Shown one piece after another: positions 1-11,044 of a DNA stretch of 64,000 nucleotides. The notes under the pieces are model-generated. The model saw only the letters and a program-made list of their open reading frames with translations. It searched no databases and was not told the origin of the DNA. Origin of the DNA: Emiliania huxleyi CCMP1516 (Eukaryota > Haptophyta > Isochrysidales > Noelaerhabdaceae); NCBI RefSeq assembly GCF_000372725.1, contig NW_005198243.1, forward strand, positions 357,590 to 421,589, written 5' to 3'. Both the position numbers and the translations under genes were made by a program. The first letter of the stretch is position 1. Each line of letters begins with the position of its first letter.

Positions 1-2
1 TG

Positions 3-233
3 CAACTACTGGGTCTACGGTTCAAGCGCTCAGAAGGGCGCGCAGAGGGAGCCTTGGGGGAGGCCGTGTCGGTGGGAATGAGCGAAGTTGGAGATGTGGG
101 TCCGTCTCTTTGGGGAAGGAACGATATTACTGATAGTCAGAGGCTGCGATCATTGGGAGTGCGGTTTGCGAAGGACATGTATGGAGGATGGAGTTGTGGG
201 CATCTGCAACTCTTAACGAGTGGAGAGGCATAG
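3..233 (+). CDS. Unrecognised partial reading frame at left edge
   Basis: A frame is open from the window edge to a TAG at 231-233 (76 codons). It lacks the Ala/Arg skew of most shadow frames here and contains ordinary residues (for example GRNDITDSQRLRSLGVRF), so it may be the tail of a real or mobile-element gene cut by the window edge. I recognise no domain. The frame to its right (255-560) looks like an open frame by chance. Confidence 0.15.
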   Translation, partial: QLLGLRFKRSEGRAEGALGEAVSVGMSEVGDVGPSLWGRNDITDSQRLRSLGVRFAKDMYGGWSCGHLQLLTSGEA

Positions 234-598
234 GTCTGCTTCGGATGTGGTGAGGTGGACTTCACAAGAGCTGATCATGAGGAGTGGGATAGACTAGTGA
301 TGGAAGCCTCTCGTTGCGTCGACATCAGCACTACGTGGACGAGGTGGGGGAAGGAGGGGAGAGAGGAGGCGGAGGAGTTGGGGAGGAGCAAGGCAATGGG
401 AGGAAAGGCAGGGAGGAGAGTGTTTGACGTGCGAGCATGCAGGCTGGAGTCAGCTGATGGGGTGGAGGACCATGCGAGGGGGGGGCGAGAACCGGAGTCT
501 GTGGAGAGATGTGCGTTCCGCGTGAATGTGTCACACACTCACACGAATGAGGATAAGTGAGTACCTGTGAGTGATTTGCCAACAACAAACCTAAAACC

Positions 599-1384
599 TG
601 TGGACTAGGTCCAGCCCTGGGTGAGCCAGATCTGACGTTTTGGGACATCGCGTCAGATCCGTGTTTTTTTGGTCTTGCGGTACATCTCTCCGCTCGCCAC
701 CTCACGCTCCGCCGTCCGGCCATGGATGGTCCGATGGAGCTCGCCGAGCTCCATCGGACCATCCAACTCCGGTCACCGAGTCTGAACGCGCTCAGCCTCA
801 GGAGGTACCAAACCGCGCGAATTCTGCACGCCTCGCTGCACCGCTGGCTTGACTGAATCAGGCAGCAGCAGGCTGCTGCTGCTGCCACAGCAGCAGTCTG
901 CTGCGGCCCTAATACGCAAGTTGATGACTAGCAGCACTGCCGGGGACATTCGAGCCGCCACAGCCGGTGTGCAGCTGTGCACTGCCACCTGCCCGCGGCT
1001 AAGCACAATGTGTGCTCGCATTGGATGAGCCCTGCTGATGGACCTGCGTCGCCTTAGCTGCACGAGAGCAATGCCGCAGGCGGCGGCCGTGGCATACACT
1101 GCGAGCACACTCGGTGCAGCTGCAAGGTGCAGCAAGAGCACGTCGTTCCTGCCTCTGATGCCACTCTCGCGGCTTGTAGCGCGTCACTCGCGCATGCTCT
1201 CCAGGAGCTATGGCGGGCGCGTGTGTGGGGCTGTAGCCTGTGTTTGGCCGGTTCTGACCCGTTTACTATCAGTACCATGCCTGGGCCACAATAATCGCAC
1301 ACGGGGAGCGGCTCAGGGACCCAGTAAGCCGCGGAATCGCCAAATGTCACAACCCGGCTCACCCAGGGCTGGACCTAGTCTGTG
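599..1384. mobile_element. 778-bp segment bounded by 25-bp perfect inverted repeats
   Basis: Positions 603-627 and 1356-1380 are perfect 25-bp inverted copies of each other (they start GACTAGGTCC). TGTG lies directly outside both ends (599-602 and 1381-1384), which could be a 4-bp target duplication. No transposase frame is visible inside, so this looks like a non-autonomous terminal-inverted-repeat element. The interior carries a 41-nt hairpin (724-764) and a CAG/CTG-rich palindromic patch (about 857-903). The 27 bases left of the element recur, slightly changed, near 47978-48010. Confidence 0.5.
724..764. other. Perfect 20-bp-arm hairpin
   Basis: Bases 724-743 and 745-764 are exact reverse complements around a single central C at 744. 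It lies inside the inverted-repeat-bounded segment and could be a cruciform or a structural part of that element. Confidence 0.7.
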
Positions 1385-1526
1385 TGCCAGGAGAAAAAGG
1401 CGGGTCCCGCTGCGCACGTGCCCACCCTTGTGCAGATAATGGAGTGCCCACACTGCTACGAGCAGGTCCGAGATCGAAGTACGAAGATCGAACTCTGGGG
1501 AGAAATATCGGGAGAGACCCGGGCGA

Positions 1527-3933
1527 TCATCCCCACGAGAAGCCCACGAGACTGGCCAGCAGCGCGTTGTACGGCGCGAAGAGGTCGTCGTATGCAGCGG
1601 CGTCGGCCTTCATTGCGTCGCGCGAGCGGTTGTACAGGGCCCGCTCCTCGTCGCTGATGATGCTGTACGTGCTCGGCGCGCGGCGGCGGCCTGCCTTTGC
1701 GGCGCTCGCCGAACAGCGTCCGCTCTGGCTCGCGGCGAGGACGAGGTCGTCGCCCGCGTACAAGCCTGCTCACAGCTTTCTCTTCTTCAGCTTTCTTTGG
1801 CACGGCTGTGAACAAGTCGCCGCGCACGGGCAAGCCGGTGAAACGGCCGATCAGCCTGAGGAGGGCGGCCGCGTCCATCTGCATCAAGTCCTCGTACCGG
1901 AGGAAGAGGAACTGGCGCCGCTCGAAGTGGCGCAGAGCGTGCAGCACGCACACACCGTACAGCGACGTGTGCGGGTAGTTTAGCGCGCCGCCCGAGGCCC
2001 AGCAGCGGGAGAGGTACGCAGCCAGCTCCTAGCGACGCTCCGAGAAGGGCTCAAGAGGAGCAAGCTCAAGTGGAGCAAGAGGGGGGAGGGGCACTCGGCC
2101 GGCTCCTCTTCTGGCGGCGAGCAGAGATAACCTCGCGTGATCTCCGATGATCTCGGCTGATCTCGGCTGATCTCGCTCCTCGGTCGGCAGCGAGCGGAGC
2201 AGCTCCGTCTCGCGCCACAAGCTCTCGTTGCAGTCTCGCAGCTGCGCCGCCTTGCTGGCAAAGGCGGGCCCAAAGTCGGCGATCGGCTCCCAAGTCCACT
2301 GTAGTGCAAACATGGCCCACTCCGAGAAGGCTCGCGCGGCCGGCTCGCGCATCGCAACGATGAAACGCAGCGCGGACGGGTCGGCGGCGCTCGCCTTCAG
2401 CCTCGGCAGCGCTTCTGGGTCGCACAAGTAGTTTGGCGTGAAGTCGCCGACGAGCATCGGGTACTCGCCAGCAGCCGAGCGCGGCAGCGCCGAGTGCACG
2501 CAATGCAGGTCTCCCCTCCCCAGCCGCGCCAGCACCGCGCCCGCCTCCTCGCCGTAGCAGCCGTTGCTGGTCGGGCCGCCGCGGACGATGCGCGTGCACG
2601 CCGGGTGGCCGCCGGCACACACGCGGCTGAGTCGCTCCGTCAGATCCCGATGCAGCAGCACCCGGTCGCTCTCGCCGCCCTGCTCGCCCCGCGCCTCGCC
2701 CCTCGCCTCGCAGGCCGCCGCCGCCCGGCCGCAGCCGCGCCTGCGTGGCGTGCGTCCAGGCGTGACACGATAGAAAGAGCGCGATGTGATTGCAAGCGCC
2801 GTGGTGTGATTGCGATAGGCGGGTGTGTCTCGATTGAAGTGCGACGGAGGACGACAGCGTGGCACGAGCAGGAGGGCCCCGGGGACTGAGCATGTCGGTT
2901 GCGAGCGAAACTGGGGTGGCTACTTCCACCACACGCCTGCGGGCCGCACGCACCGCACGGCGCAGCCGCAGAAAACGCGGCTCCCACGCCTGCGAGCAAG
3001 TTCCGAGAAGGTTCCGCGAAGCCTCCCCGAAGCAGCCGTGGGGAGCGTTTCCCCCGCACCCACAGGGGAGGCTCGCCCGGCAGCGCGCCGCGAGCCATGT
3101 CGGGACCGGCGAGGGTGCGCAGGTCGCGCCGGAAGCGGCGCTGCCGCGAGCCTCCAAAGTAGAAGGTTTCTTTCAGCGGGCTGAGCTGCAGCTCGCGCCG
3201 TACAATCGCGGCGGCCTGTTCACACAATGGGACACACGTCACCCGAGTCACCCCATGCCTCCAGCTCCACCTCCCTTCGGGTGTGCGAGGCGGCCGTCAG
3301 CGGAGGAAGAAGGAAGGTGCGATTGCAGCGGTGCACGCCCCAGCCGCTTGCGTCGGCGCCGCAGCCTGCGCGGCGCGGCGCAAACGCGTCCAAGAAGCAG
3401 TTGTAAAGCCAGGTCGTCGCACTCTTTGGGAAGCCCGGCAGAAAGAGCGTCGGAAGCACCGGCGAGCGCCGCCCGCCCTCCGACTGACCTTCGCCTTGAG
3501 AGGTCGAGCCTCGAGGCGCGGCAGCGACTCCGGGCGTGTCGAGGACATAGTCGGGCAGTCTCAGGCCGCGGCACCAGTCACGCTCGCCTTCGCATGTCGG
3601 GTCCACCAATAGCCTGTGCCGACGTGCGCCGGTGGCCGGCCCAGCGGCGGCGGCCCTCCGTGGTGCGGTGGAGGGCGCGGCGAGCACCTGTCGCAGCGTC
3701 AGCGGCGGCCGCCGCACCGCACCCGAGCCGTTTCCCACGTCGAGGCACAGGGTAGCGGCCTGGCTGCCGTCAAGGCGAACCAAGAGGCACTCTGGCTTGC
3801 GCTCGGTTGCAGGCCGCGTCCGCAGCGCCGTCGCCTCCAGCCCACGATGCGGGCCGGACGTGAAGAGCACGCGTGCGCCGGGCGGGAAAGGTAGGTCAAA
3901 GTCGGACAGCAGAGCGCCTGCCTCCATCGCCAT
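1527..3933 (-). CDS. Sulfotransferase (PAPS-dependent), multi-exon
   Basis: Predicted Golgi-type carbohydrate sulfotransferase that would transfer sulfate from PAPS. The first exon (about 3255-3933) holds the 5'-phosphosulfate-binding loop GFPKSATTWLYNCF. The next part has KETFYF near 3160, as in the family's K-E-x-F-F step. The exon around 2200-2480 has the 3'-phosphate motif FIVAMREPAARAFSEW preceded by VGDFTPNYL. The exon below 2031 reads NYPHTSLYGV...FLRYEDL, and the last exon ends LFAPYNALLASLVG before the stop at 1527. The ATG at 3933 is chosen because a second Met follows two codons later and the frame upstream is low-complexity. The intron between about 2031 and 2172 carries GAGATC-type repeats and another carries GGAACCTTCTCGGAAC-type repeats. 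The junctions near 3245 and 1760 are not fully resolved. Sulfated polysaccharides are typical of such algae; the substrate is unknown. Confidence 0.78.
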
Positions 3934-4009
3934 CCCGCCTGTGTACACGTTTTTTTCTTTTTTGTTCTCGAGGCGCCCAGCGACGCGAGCCTGGCTGTTC
4001 TTCACCTTT

Positions 4010-4033
4010 CTACCTACCTACCTACCTACCTAC
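4010..4033. repeat. (CTAC)n microsatellite
   Basis: Six tandem CTAC units immediately upstream of the sulfotransferase start region. Confidence 0.8.
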
Positions 4034-4360
4034 GCGTGCCGGATGGAGTCCGGCCGCGGGTGACTAGGGAAGTTCGCTCAGGATGTGTGGCAGTCAGTTT
4101 GGCTGAGTGTCTTGTCTTGTGGTTCTGTGTGTCGCTCCTGTGTGACCGTCATCGCCCGTCTAGCGTCCACCCATACCGCGTTGGTGTCCCAGTCGTTGGT
4201 CGGACTGTGTTTCGCCTTCCCATCAATCAATCAAAGGTGGATCTTATGGTGTGGCCGCGTTGTTTTTAACTTCCGGTATCCGGGCTCCAAACGCACCTCG
4301 TATGTGTGCGGTGCAGAAAGAAAGAAAGAAAACGGGATTCACAAATCCTACCCGTTCTGA

Positions 4361-4600
4361 CTAACTGATGAGCATGCGCGACGTCGACATCGACACGAAG
4401 CCTCGGCAGACCGGGCAGGCCGTGTTGATCTTCACCTTCCCGCGGCTCGTCTCGACCTCGCTGTCGTCGTTGAGCCACTTGTGCAAGCAGCGGTAGTGGA
4501 AGAGGTTCTTGCAGCAGCGCGTGGCGCCCCAGCCGTTCGGGTCGCGAGGCTGCAGGCGCGCCTCGGGGTGCGAGCCAATGCGCAGCGATGGACATCTCGC
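4361..4600 (-). CDS. RING-H2-like zinc finger, C-terminal exon
   Basis: Read on the minus strand, the last exon contains CCKNLFHYRCLHKWL, a 14-residue polar spacer and CPVCRGFVSMS, then ends at the TAG at 4361-4363. The FHxxCLxxWL...CPVC pattern is that of RING-H2 fingers of E3 ubiquitin ligases. The position that is usually His in C-x-H-x2-H is Asn here, so one ligand may be replaced by the neighbouring Cys. The N-terminal half of the finger (the first two C-x2-C ligands) should lie in an exon above 4600, which I could not identify. No other domain is visible. Confidence 0.5.
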   Translation of the reverse strand, partial: ARCPSLRIGSHPEARLQPRDPNGWGATRCCKNLFHYRCLHKWLNDDSEVETSRGKVKINTACPVCRGFVSMSTSRMLIS

Positions 4601-4888
4601 TGCAGGCGCTCGCGGGGCCGTGAGTGGGGGTCCCCACTGCTGCCCCTCTGACTATACGTCTGTGGTGATGCCTTTCCCTGAGAACGCACACAACGCCTCG
4701 TGTGTAATGCCCTGTGTTCCGCGAGTGCGTGTGCCCCGTCGTCCATGCTAGGACGTGTGTAACACTGACTGACTGAATAGCACTTGCAGGAGTTCGTATA
4801 CTTAAATACTACACCTCCTCTCCTATACTACCCTTGCTACCCTGGATCCCTCGTACAGATTCACTCACATGAAGCACAGTAGAGTACA

Positions 4889-6346
4889 TCACGACGCCAC
4901 CAGTGCCGCCTCCTTCTCCTTTTTGAGCTTTTTGTGCTTCTTGGTGTTGGACTTCTTCGATGCCACCTGCTCGGCCTCGTGCTCCTCAGCGGCACCAACG
5001 AGTCTTCCCGCCGTCTCCTCCCCAGCCGCCTCCACCCCGGCCTCCGCCTCCCCCCCGGCCTCCCCCCCCGCCCCTGCCTCCTCTCCCGCCGCGTGCGGCT
5101 CCACCAGTCCAAGCACGAGCTGCCCCACACCCGCCTCCTTGAGCAGCTTCGCCGCGTGCGAGTGGCCGTCCGCGCGCACGTCGTTGACGGTGAGTAGGCT
5201 AAGTCCCTCGCGCAGCTGCCCCGAGGCGATCGCTAGCCCGCCCTCGCGCACCACGCGGATCTGTGGCGGGCCCGAGTCGCCCTCTAGCGCGAGGCCAATC
5301 TTTGCGTCTGCTGTCTGCTTTGTCAGAGTGACGGTGAAACGCCGCCCGCGCGGGCTTTCAGAAGCGGGTTTCAGTTGACCGACTGATGCGCCCGCGTCAA
5401 GTGCCCTGTGATCGGCCGGCGCCAGCGGCTCAACTTCGGTAACTCCCTCCGTCGTGGCAGTGTGCAGCTCCTCAACCTCGGCGGCGACTGCGGCCTGCAG
5501 CCTTGCAAGCAGGTCCTTCTGCTTGCCCGTAGTCGGGAGTCCCCTCGCCGCCAGCTTGATCTTGACCTCCTTTGGCTTCAGCCGTCGCACCTCGTCCAGA
5601 GCCTCCTCCCGCGCGGCGGCCAGCTCGTTCCCACCCGCTCTCCCCTCGTCGCCCACCATCAGAGAGTCGCTCGCCACGCCCGCATGAAGCGGCTGCAGTG
5701 GCTGAGGCGGGTGCGGTTGTCGGTCGGCGGGGCCGGCTGTCCTGGGCGGAGCTGGTGTTGGACTGGCAAGGGCGGCCGCAAGCTCCCTGATTTCCGACCG
5801 ACTGAACCGGATCGATTCGAAAGGGAGGCGGCCTCGCGGGTCGTGCATCTCAACAGCCGACCGGCGCAGCAGCTCAACTTGCTCGCCCAGCAGGGAGAAA
5901 TTGCGGCCCGAATGCAGTATGTGGATGGTAGATGCGAGCGCGCGCGACTCAAGCGGTCGGAAGATGATGTCGGAGGCCTTCTCGGCCGGCAACACCCCAT
6001 CTGAGACCAGCCGATCAACGTCCATGCGAGAGAGCTGCACCTTTCCACCCTCGAGCTCTTGGGCGCGAATGCCGCGGTCCTCCATCAGGGCAAGTACCGA
6101 GACCGCACCCACCTTTGCCTTTTGCCAATGCTGCGACGACTGCCGCTTCGGAGGCGACGCCAGGGCTGCGGCGATGCTGTGAATCGACGACTCCCGCTTA
6201 GCCGAGGCGGCCTCAGCATCCAGCTCGACGCCTGCCGCTCCGGACGTGATGTCGTTGGTCGCATCCGGCGGCTCGGCCTCTCCCTTCTTGTCGCTCTTCT
6301 TCTTCTTCTTCTTGGGCTTGCTCTCGGGCGGGGGGTCCTCGGCCAT
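4889..6346 (-). CDS. SAP + PDZ domain protein with Lys-rich ends
   Basis: A single open exon of 485 codons. I start at the ATG at 6346 (MAEDPPPESK), because the longer frame upstream has no support and would run into the divergent esterase. Residues about 12-22 are a Lys run. A SAP motif lies near 250-285 (RRLKPKEVKIKLAARGLP), known for binding AT-rich DNA or RNA. A PDZ-like domain lies near 334-413 (FTVTLTKQTADAKIGLALEGD ... VLGLVEP). The C-terminus is Ala/Glu-rich and ends in a Lys-rich tail (KKSNTKKHKKLKKEKE). A nuclear or nucleolar scaffold role is inference. I do not know a named family with this SAP-PDZ combination. Confidence 0.65.
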   Translation of the reverse strand: MAEDPPPESKPKKKKKKSDKKGEAEPPDATNDITSGAAGVELDAEAASAKRESSIHSIAAALASPPKRQSSQHWQKAKVGAVSVLALMEDRGIRAQELEGGKVQLSRMDVDRLVSDGVLPAEKASDIIFRPLESRALASTIHILHSGRNFSLLGEQVELLRRSAVEMHDPRGRLPFESIRFSRSEIRELAAALASPTPAPPRTAGPADRQPHPPQPLQPLHAGVASDSLMVGDEGRAGGNELAAAREEALDEVRRLKPKEVKIKLAARGLPTTGKQKDLLARLQAAVAAEVEELHTATTEGVTEVEPLAPADHRALDAGASVGQLKPASESPRGRRFTVTLTKQTADAKIGLALEGDSGPPQIRVVREGGLAIASGQLREGLSLLTVNDVRADGHSHAAKLLKEAGVGQLVLGLVEPHAAGEEAGAGGEAGGEAEAGVEAAGEETAGRLVGAAEEHEAEQVASKKSNTKKHKKLKKEKEAALVAS

Positions 6347-6596
6347 CGTGCGCCCTGGCTGGGTGGCCGACGTTTCGTTTTGCGATTTTTTCAATGAGGC
6401 GTATCTGAAACGTAAACCCTCGACCCCGCCGACATTCGCTCGCGTCGCGGCCGTCTCGCTCCTCTTCCACGCCTCGCTTGCGGTAGAGGGCATCCGCTTG
6501 TGGGCGCAAGAGCGCGGCTTCGAGCTGCCGGCGCCGCCAGAGGGCGAGAGCTGCGCCGTGCGGTGGCTGTGCTTTTCAGCCTTTTCACTGCTTGGA
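6347..6596. promoter_or_regulatory. Shared divergent promoter region
   Basis: The SAP-PDZ gene (minus, ATG at 6346) and the carboxylesterase (plus, ATG at 6597) start 250 bp apart, head to head. The interval must hold both 5' leaders and probably a bidirectional core promoter. I see no clear TATA box. Confidence 0.4.
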
Positions 6597-9053
6597 ATGC
6601 CACCCCCCACCTCCTTGCTCTCCGCCTCGCTCACGCCTCTCTCGCCCTACACCTTCGCCGAAGTGCGTGGCGGCCGGCTGCGAGGCCGCGTCAACGCGAC
6701 GACCGGCATGCGCTCCTTCCTCGGCATCCGCTACGCCGCCCCGCCGCTCGGCGACCTGCGGTGGCGCGAGCCGCTGCCCGAGCCGGGCTGGGCGGGCACT
6801 GCCGACGCGCTTGAGTATGGCAGCGTCTGTCTGCAGAACCCGCTCTTTGGCTGGAACAGCATCGAGAACCGCGGCAACATGAGCGAGGACTGCCTCTTTC
6901 TCAACGTCGTGGCGCCTCCGCCGCGGCCGCAGCCCTACCCGGTGATGGTTTACATCCACGCCGGCGAGTTCCACTTTGGGAGCGGCGCCGACCGAGAGTC
7001 GGACGTCCCTCACTTTGCGACCGATGTCATCCTCGTGAGCTTCAACTACCGTCTCGGCGTCTTTGGCTTCGCCGGCGCGGACGACCTGCGTGACCGCACG
7101 CCCTTCGGCGGCACGGGCAACTACGGCGTGCACGACCAGCGCGCGGCGCTGGGCTGGGTGCGATCGAGCATCGGCGCATTCGGCGGCGATGCTTCGAACG
7201 TGCTCGTGTGGGGCGAGTCCTCGGGCGGCACCTCGGTGGCGCTGCACCTCGTCTCGCCGCGCTCGCACGGCCTCTTCCACAAGGCGATCCTGCAGTCACC
7301 AGGAGTGACGCAGGTCAAGTCGCTGGCCGACGCGCAGCTCAACTACAGATACACCCTCGCCGCCCTCCTCTCCCGCGGCTCGCCCGGCTGCGTGTCTGGC
7401 GGAGGCTACGCCACCTTCCCGGAGACGCGGCTCAAGTCGTGGGGCGGCGGGGTGGTCGGCAGGGCGGCAAACGTCTCTCTCGCGCAGGCGCGCGCCGCGT
7501 GCGACGCTGCGGCGGCGTGCCGCGGCTTCACGCTCGAGCGGCGCGGCGAGAGCGGCGCTTTCAATGCGACGCTCCACGCGGCCGCGGCGCCCATCTTTGA
7601 CGTGCGCGCGAGGGAGGGCGGCGCGGCCAGCCTTCCGGCGCCGTTCAGCTACCTCAAGGCGGCGAGGGAGGGGAGCGCCGGGGTGGAGTGCTTGCTGCGC
7701 GCGAGTGCGGCGGCGCTGGTCAACGTGCGCGGGCCTGTGTCTCGCCGCGGACAGACAGGAGGAGGCGGCGTCTCCGACCCGTGTCGGACGCTCTCCCCCG
7801 CAGGTGACCGACTATCTCCCTCGCGACGACAGCTTCGAGACGAACGGGTTCGCGCCGGTGGTGGACGGCCGAGACATGCGCACCACGCTCGTCGACCAGG
7901 TGGCCGAGGGACGCTTCAGCCACGGCGTGCCCGTCCTGCTCGGCTCCAACCTTGACGAGGGCACCATCTTCATGGAGCTATCGCCCCCCCTCCCGTGCGC
8001 AAACGCGAGCAACGCTTCATTCGCCGCGTGGGCCGAGGCCATGTTCGGCGTCGAGACGTCCGCCGCCGTGGTGGCCGCCTACCAGAAGCTGCGCGCGCCC
8101 TTGCCGCAGTGCAGCACTCACCGGCCGCCCCCCGGCGGGCGCACTGGGGGGGGAGGGGCGGCGGCGGCGGAGGGGGGAGGGGCGGCGGAGGAGCGGGTAG
8201 GGGTGGCGGCGGAGGCACGGGCGGCGGTGGAGGGGGGAGAGGAGGGTGAGGGTGAGGCGGCGGCGGGCAACCGTGTGGTCAAGGGCTACTACTACATGGC
8301 CGCGATGCGCAGCGCGGGCGACTACGCCATAACTTGCAGAGTGCGCCAGATGGCGAGGTAGGGACTCGCCGAGACTCGCCGAGATTCGACGAGGTTTGAC
8401 GAGATTCGACCAGAGTAGCGGCAGCCCTGCTTTCCTCTGTGCACCTCCAAGCTGCCGACTGCCTCCTCCTCTGCTGTGCGAGGTCTCTCCGCCGGCGAAG
8501 GCACCGCGTCTTCGCCTACTACTTCACGCACACGCCCAACCGCTCCGTCAACTATGGCCAGCTGCAGAGCATCGGCGCTTTCCACGGCGCAGAGGTCCCC
8601 GTCCCTACGCACTTCGGAAGACTTCGGAAGACGCGTATTCCTCCGTATTCGGCTGTGTTCGGCGGGAACCACTGTCTTCGTGGCAGCGCACGAGGCAAAT
8701 CTCCCACCCTCAGCTCCTGTATTGATCCTCTGCTATATCATCGCTGACTCTAGGTCCCCTTCGCCTTTTACGACGCCTTCGAGCTGTCCACACTGGACGA
8801 GCGCTCGCTCGCGGCGGACATGGGGTGCTACTGGAGGAACTTCGCCCACACCGGCGACCCGAACCGAGGCCCATCGCCCTGTGTGCGCGCCGCCGTGCCG
8901 CCCCGATGGCCAGAGCTCTCGGCGGCAGGCGGCGATCGCGCGACGACGCTGCGGCTCGACGTCGGCGCGGCGGGCGGAATCGCGCCGCTCGTCGGGCTCA
9001 AGGACAAACAGTGCGACGCCTTCCTGCCCGCGACTTCTTCTCCCTCTCGCTAG
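6597..9053 (+). CDS. Carboxylesterase / cholinesterase-type alpha/beta hydrolase
   Basis: Exons 6597-7724, 7804-8357, 8501-8594 and 8754-9053 join in frame to 691 residues; all three introns are GT-AG. Family features are FLGIRYAAPP near the N-terminus, SEDCLFLNV, the oxyanion-loop region HAGEFHFGS (usual HGGGF), the nucleophile elbow GESSGG (Ser208; usual GESAGG), the acid in GSNLDEGT (Glu428) and the His in GAFHGAE (His589). The Ser-Glu spacing is about 90 residues longer than in acetylcholinesterase because of a Cys-containing insert at about 260-355 (CVSGGGYATF ... ACDAAAACRGFTLE) that resembles a PAN/apple-like module. A Gly/Ala/Glu-rich stretch (8140-8270) follows in frame and could instead be an unspliced intron. 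The last intron repeats AGGTCCCC at both ends. No clear signal peptide follows the chosen ATG. Substrate unknown. Confidence 0.85.
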
Positions 9054-10990
9054 CCGCTGCGGGCGCCGCACCGCTGCCACCATATCCGGCCGCCGGCACA
9101 TGCGGGTACGTTAGCTGTATGGAGAGTGTGTGCTGCGGGGTCGAGTTGGCAAGCCAGTTGGGCGCGATGGGAGGTTAGCTCGTGATCTCGATTGGCTGCA
9201 ACTCCGCTCTCCGGTGTCCGGAAATGCGGGGTGGCGCGTTCACATTCGCTCGAGCTGTTAGCAATTACCCTTACCATGCGGAACCAGAAAGAGGGCGGAG
9301 AATACTCCTCCAGAGCTCAAGTGCTCAAAATAGAAAGATAAGACGGCTTGATCCCAGCGCGCAGCGGCACACGTCTACAGTACAACCCGGCGAGAGGGGG
9401 ACTCACGGGGAAGAGACCGAACGGCCGGCCGGATTACTAGGACGCCGAGGCCCCGCACGGGGAAGAGTCCGAACGCCCGGCCGGGCAACTAGGTCATTAA
9501 GGCCCCGCCCCTCTCTCCACCCGGCCGTTCCAACGGCCAGGCCGTCGCTTAAGGCTGATTGGCTAGACGAGCGGTCTACCTCCAACGGGGCAGTCTGGAT
9601 CACGGGGGATGACATCCTGCCTGCCGACACGTCGGGAGGAGGTGGTTGCTCCGCCGCCGGACCGCCCTCTCCACCACCCTCGCCCAGGGATCTACAATGC
9701 TGTCTTAAGGTCCGACCTGTGGGCTCTGCCTGCGCTCGGCACCGGGCACCGCCTCGGTATACAAAATGCGCCTGCGGGCGGACCCTCACAGATCAGATCA
9801 GATCAGATCAGTGAGAAGACGGCCAGAGGGAAACTTCGTGGATTGAGTAATTCTTGGCCGCTTTGTGTATCTCGAGACCTCGAGAGAAGGCCGCCCGCAG
9901 GCCGAGGGCCCAAGTCGAAGCTTTCTTTTGGCAGGAGCCCGCCGCGGCCGCTTCTACGCCGGCGAATCACCATCAAGCTGCTATACGGCCCCGGCATCGC
10001 CTCCCCGGGCTTAGCTCTCAGTCAAGATATTGTGCACATGAGTGGCCTCTACAATATACTCACTGACACTGAACCTCCCAGAGCTCGTCCCGGTCCGTCA
10101 CGGCCATCCTCGTCCTCCGGCGGGCCCCCGGCCGCGGCGCGGTGCGGCGGCGTCACAAATCCGACCACAGAGCACCGGGACGCGGTCGGGCGATCTGAGG
10201 CCCAAGTAGGCGAATGCATTGCCCATCCAGGGCTATCACCTGGATCTATCAACAGGCGCCTGCGGCGCCGTGCTCAGGAGTTGGTTTTCACTCGCTCGAA
10301 ATGTGTGCCTGAAAGGGTTAAAGTTGTGCGTCACGCTGCCCGGCGTTTCTCACTTTCCGGGACAGCCCCGCCCTTGCGAGGCAAGAAAGTGACGGCTACC
10401 CTGTACGCCCTGTTGTCTACGAGACCCCCTCTCGCCGACCGCCCATCCCCCCCATCCCCCCCCTCTCCAACGCGACGAGCCACTGACCGTTGCGCGTTGG
10501 CCCTCTGCCGTCCCTGCCCTGCGCCCCCCTGCCCTTCGCCGTCCCGCACAAACACACAGTCACACCCCACACGCACATACAAGCATTCAAGAAAAAAAAA
10601 CCGGGTTCTGCCCTCAAAAGAAAAGAAAAAAGGAAAGGAGGAGACCAGCGGGGGAGACTCCCCGCCTATGCAACACCCCAGGAAGGGGCTGCCATCGCCG
10701 GAAGCTGTGCCTAAGCATAACTCCCAAACCCGCAGCGGCCCAGGGGGCCTTGGGGGCAGCCTGCCGGACCGCCGCCGCACGGGGCAAGCACCAGGAAATG
10801 AACGTAGTTGATGGATTGGGCTATCGTCCGTGCCTCCCTTCTCTTCGACTTCGTCAGAGTGGGACCTACGCCGCGCCGCCGTGCTGGGCATGGGGCGCGC
10901 CCGGTCCTCGGCGGAGCCACGCGCCCCGAGCGACCCAGGCGGCGAGTAGTTGTCCTAACCTCGGGCACGTAGTAGCCCGTGGTCAGCGCC
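9054..10990. other. No convincing gene; dispersed and short tandem repeats
   Basis: Long frames here (for example 9609-10811 plus) are Pro/Arg-rich and match no family. Visible structure: two 35-base near-copies at about 9399-9433 and 9458-9492 (59-bp period, GAAGAG(A/T)CCGAACG core), a (GATCA)n run at 9791-9810, and a 61-bp unit (9735-9795) found again inverted at 46505-46565. Confidence 0.4.
9735..9795. repeat. 61-bp dispersed repeat, copy 1
   Basis: Identical over 61 bp, in inverted orientation, to 46505-46565. The second copy continues into other dispersed sequence, so both are probably pieces of a larger interspersed element. Confidence 0.75.
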
Positions 10991-11044
10991 CGCCCCCCGC
11001 CCGCCCCTACGTGAACAGCTCTGGCGGCGCCCGCGGCGCCTCGC

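Noticed and set aside
3220-3251. 36-bp intron in the sulfotransferase
   Set aside because: GT and AG ends exist, but no choice keeps both flanking frames, so a sequencing indel or a different border is as likely.
9609-10811. 400-codon plus frame
   Set aside because: Pro/Arg/Ser-rich throughout, no motif, and it crosses dispersed repeats.
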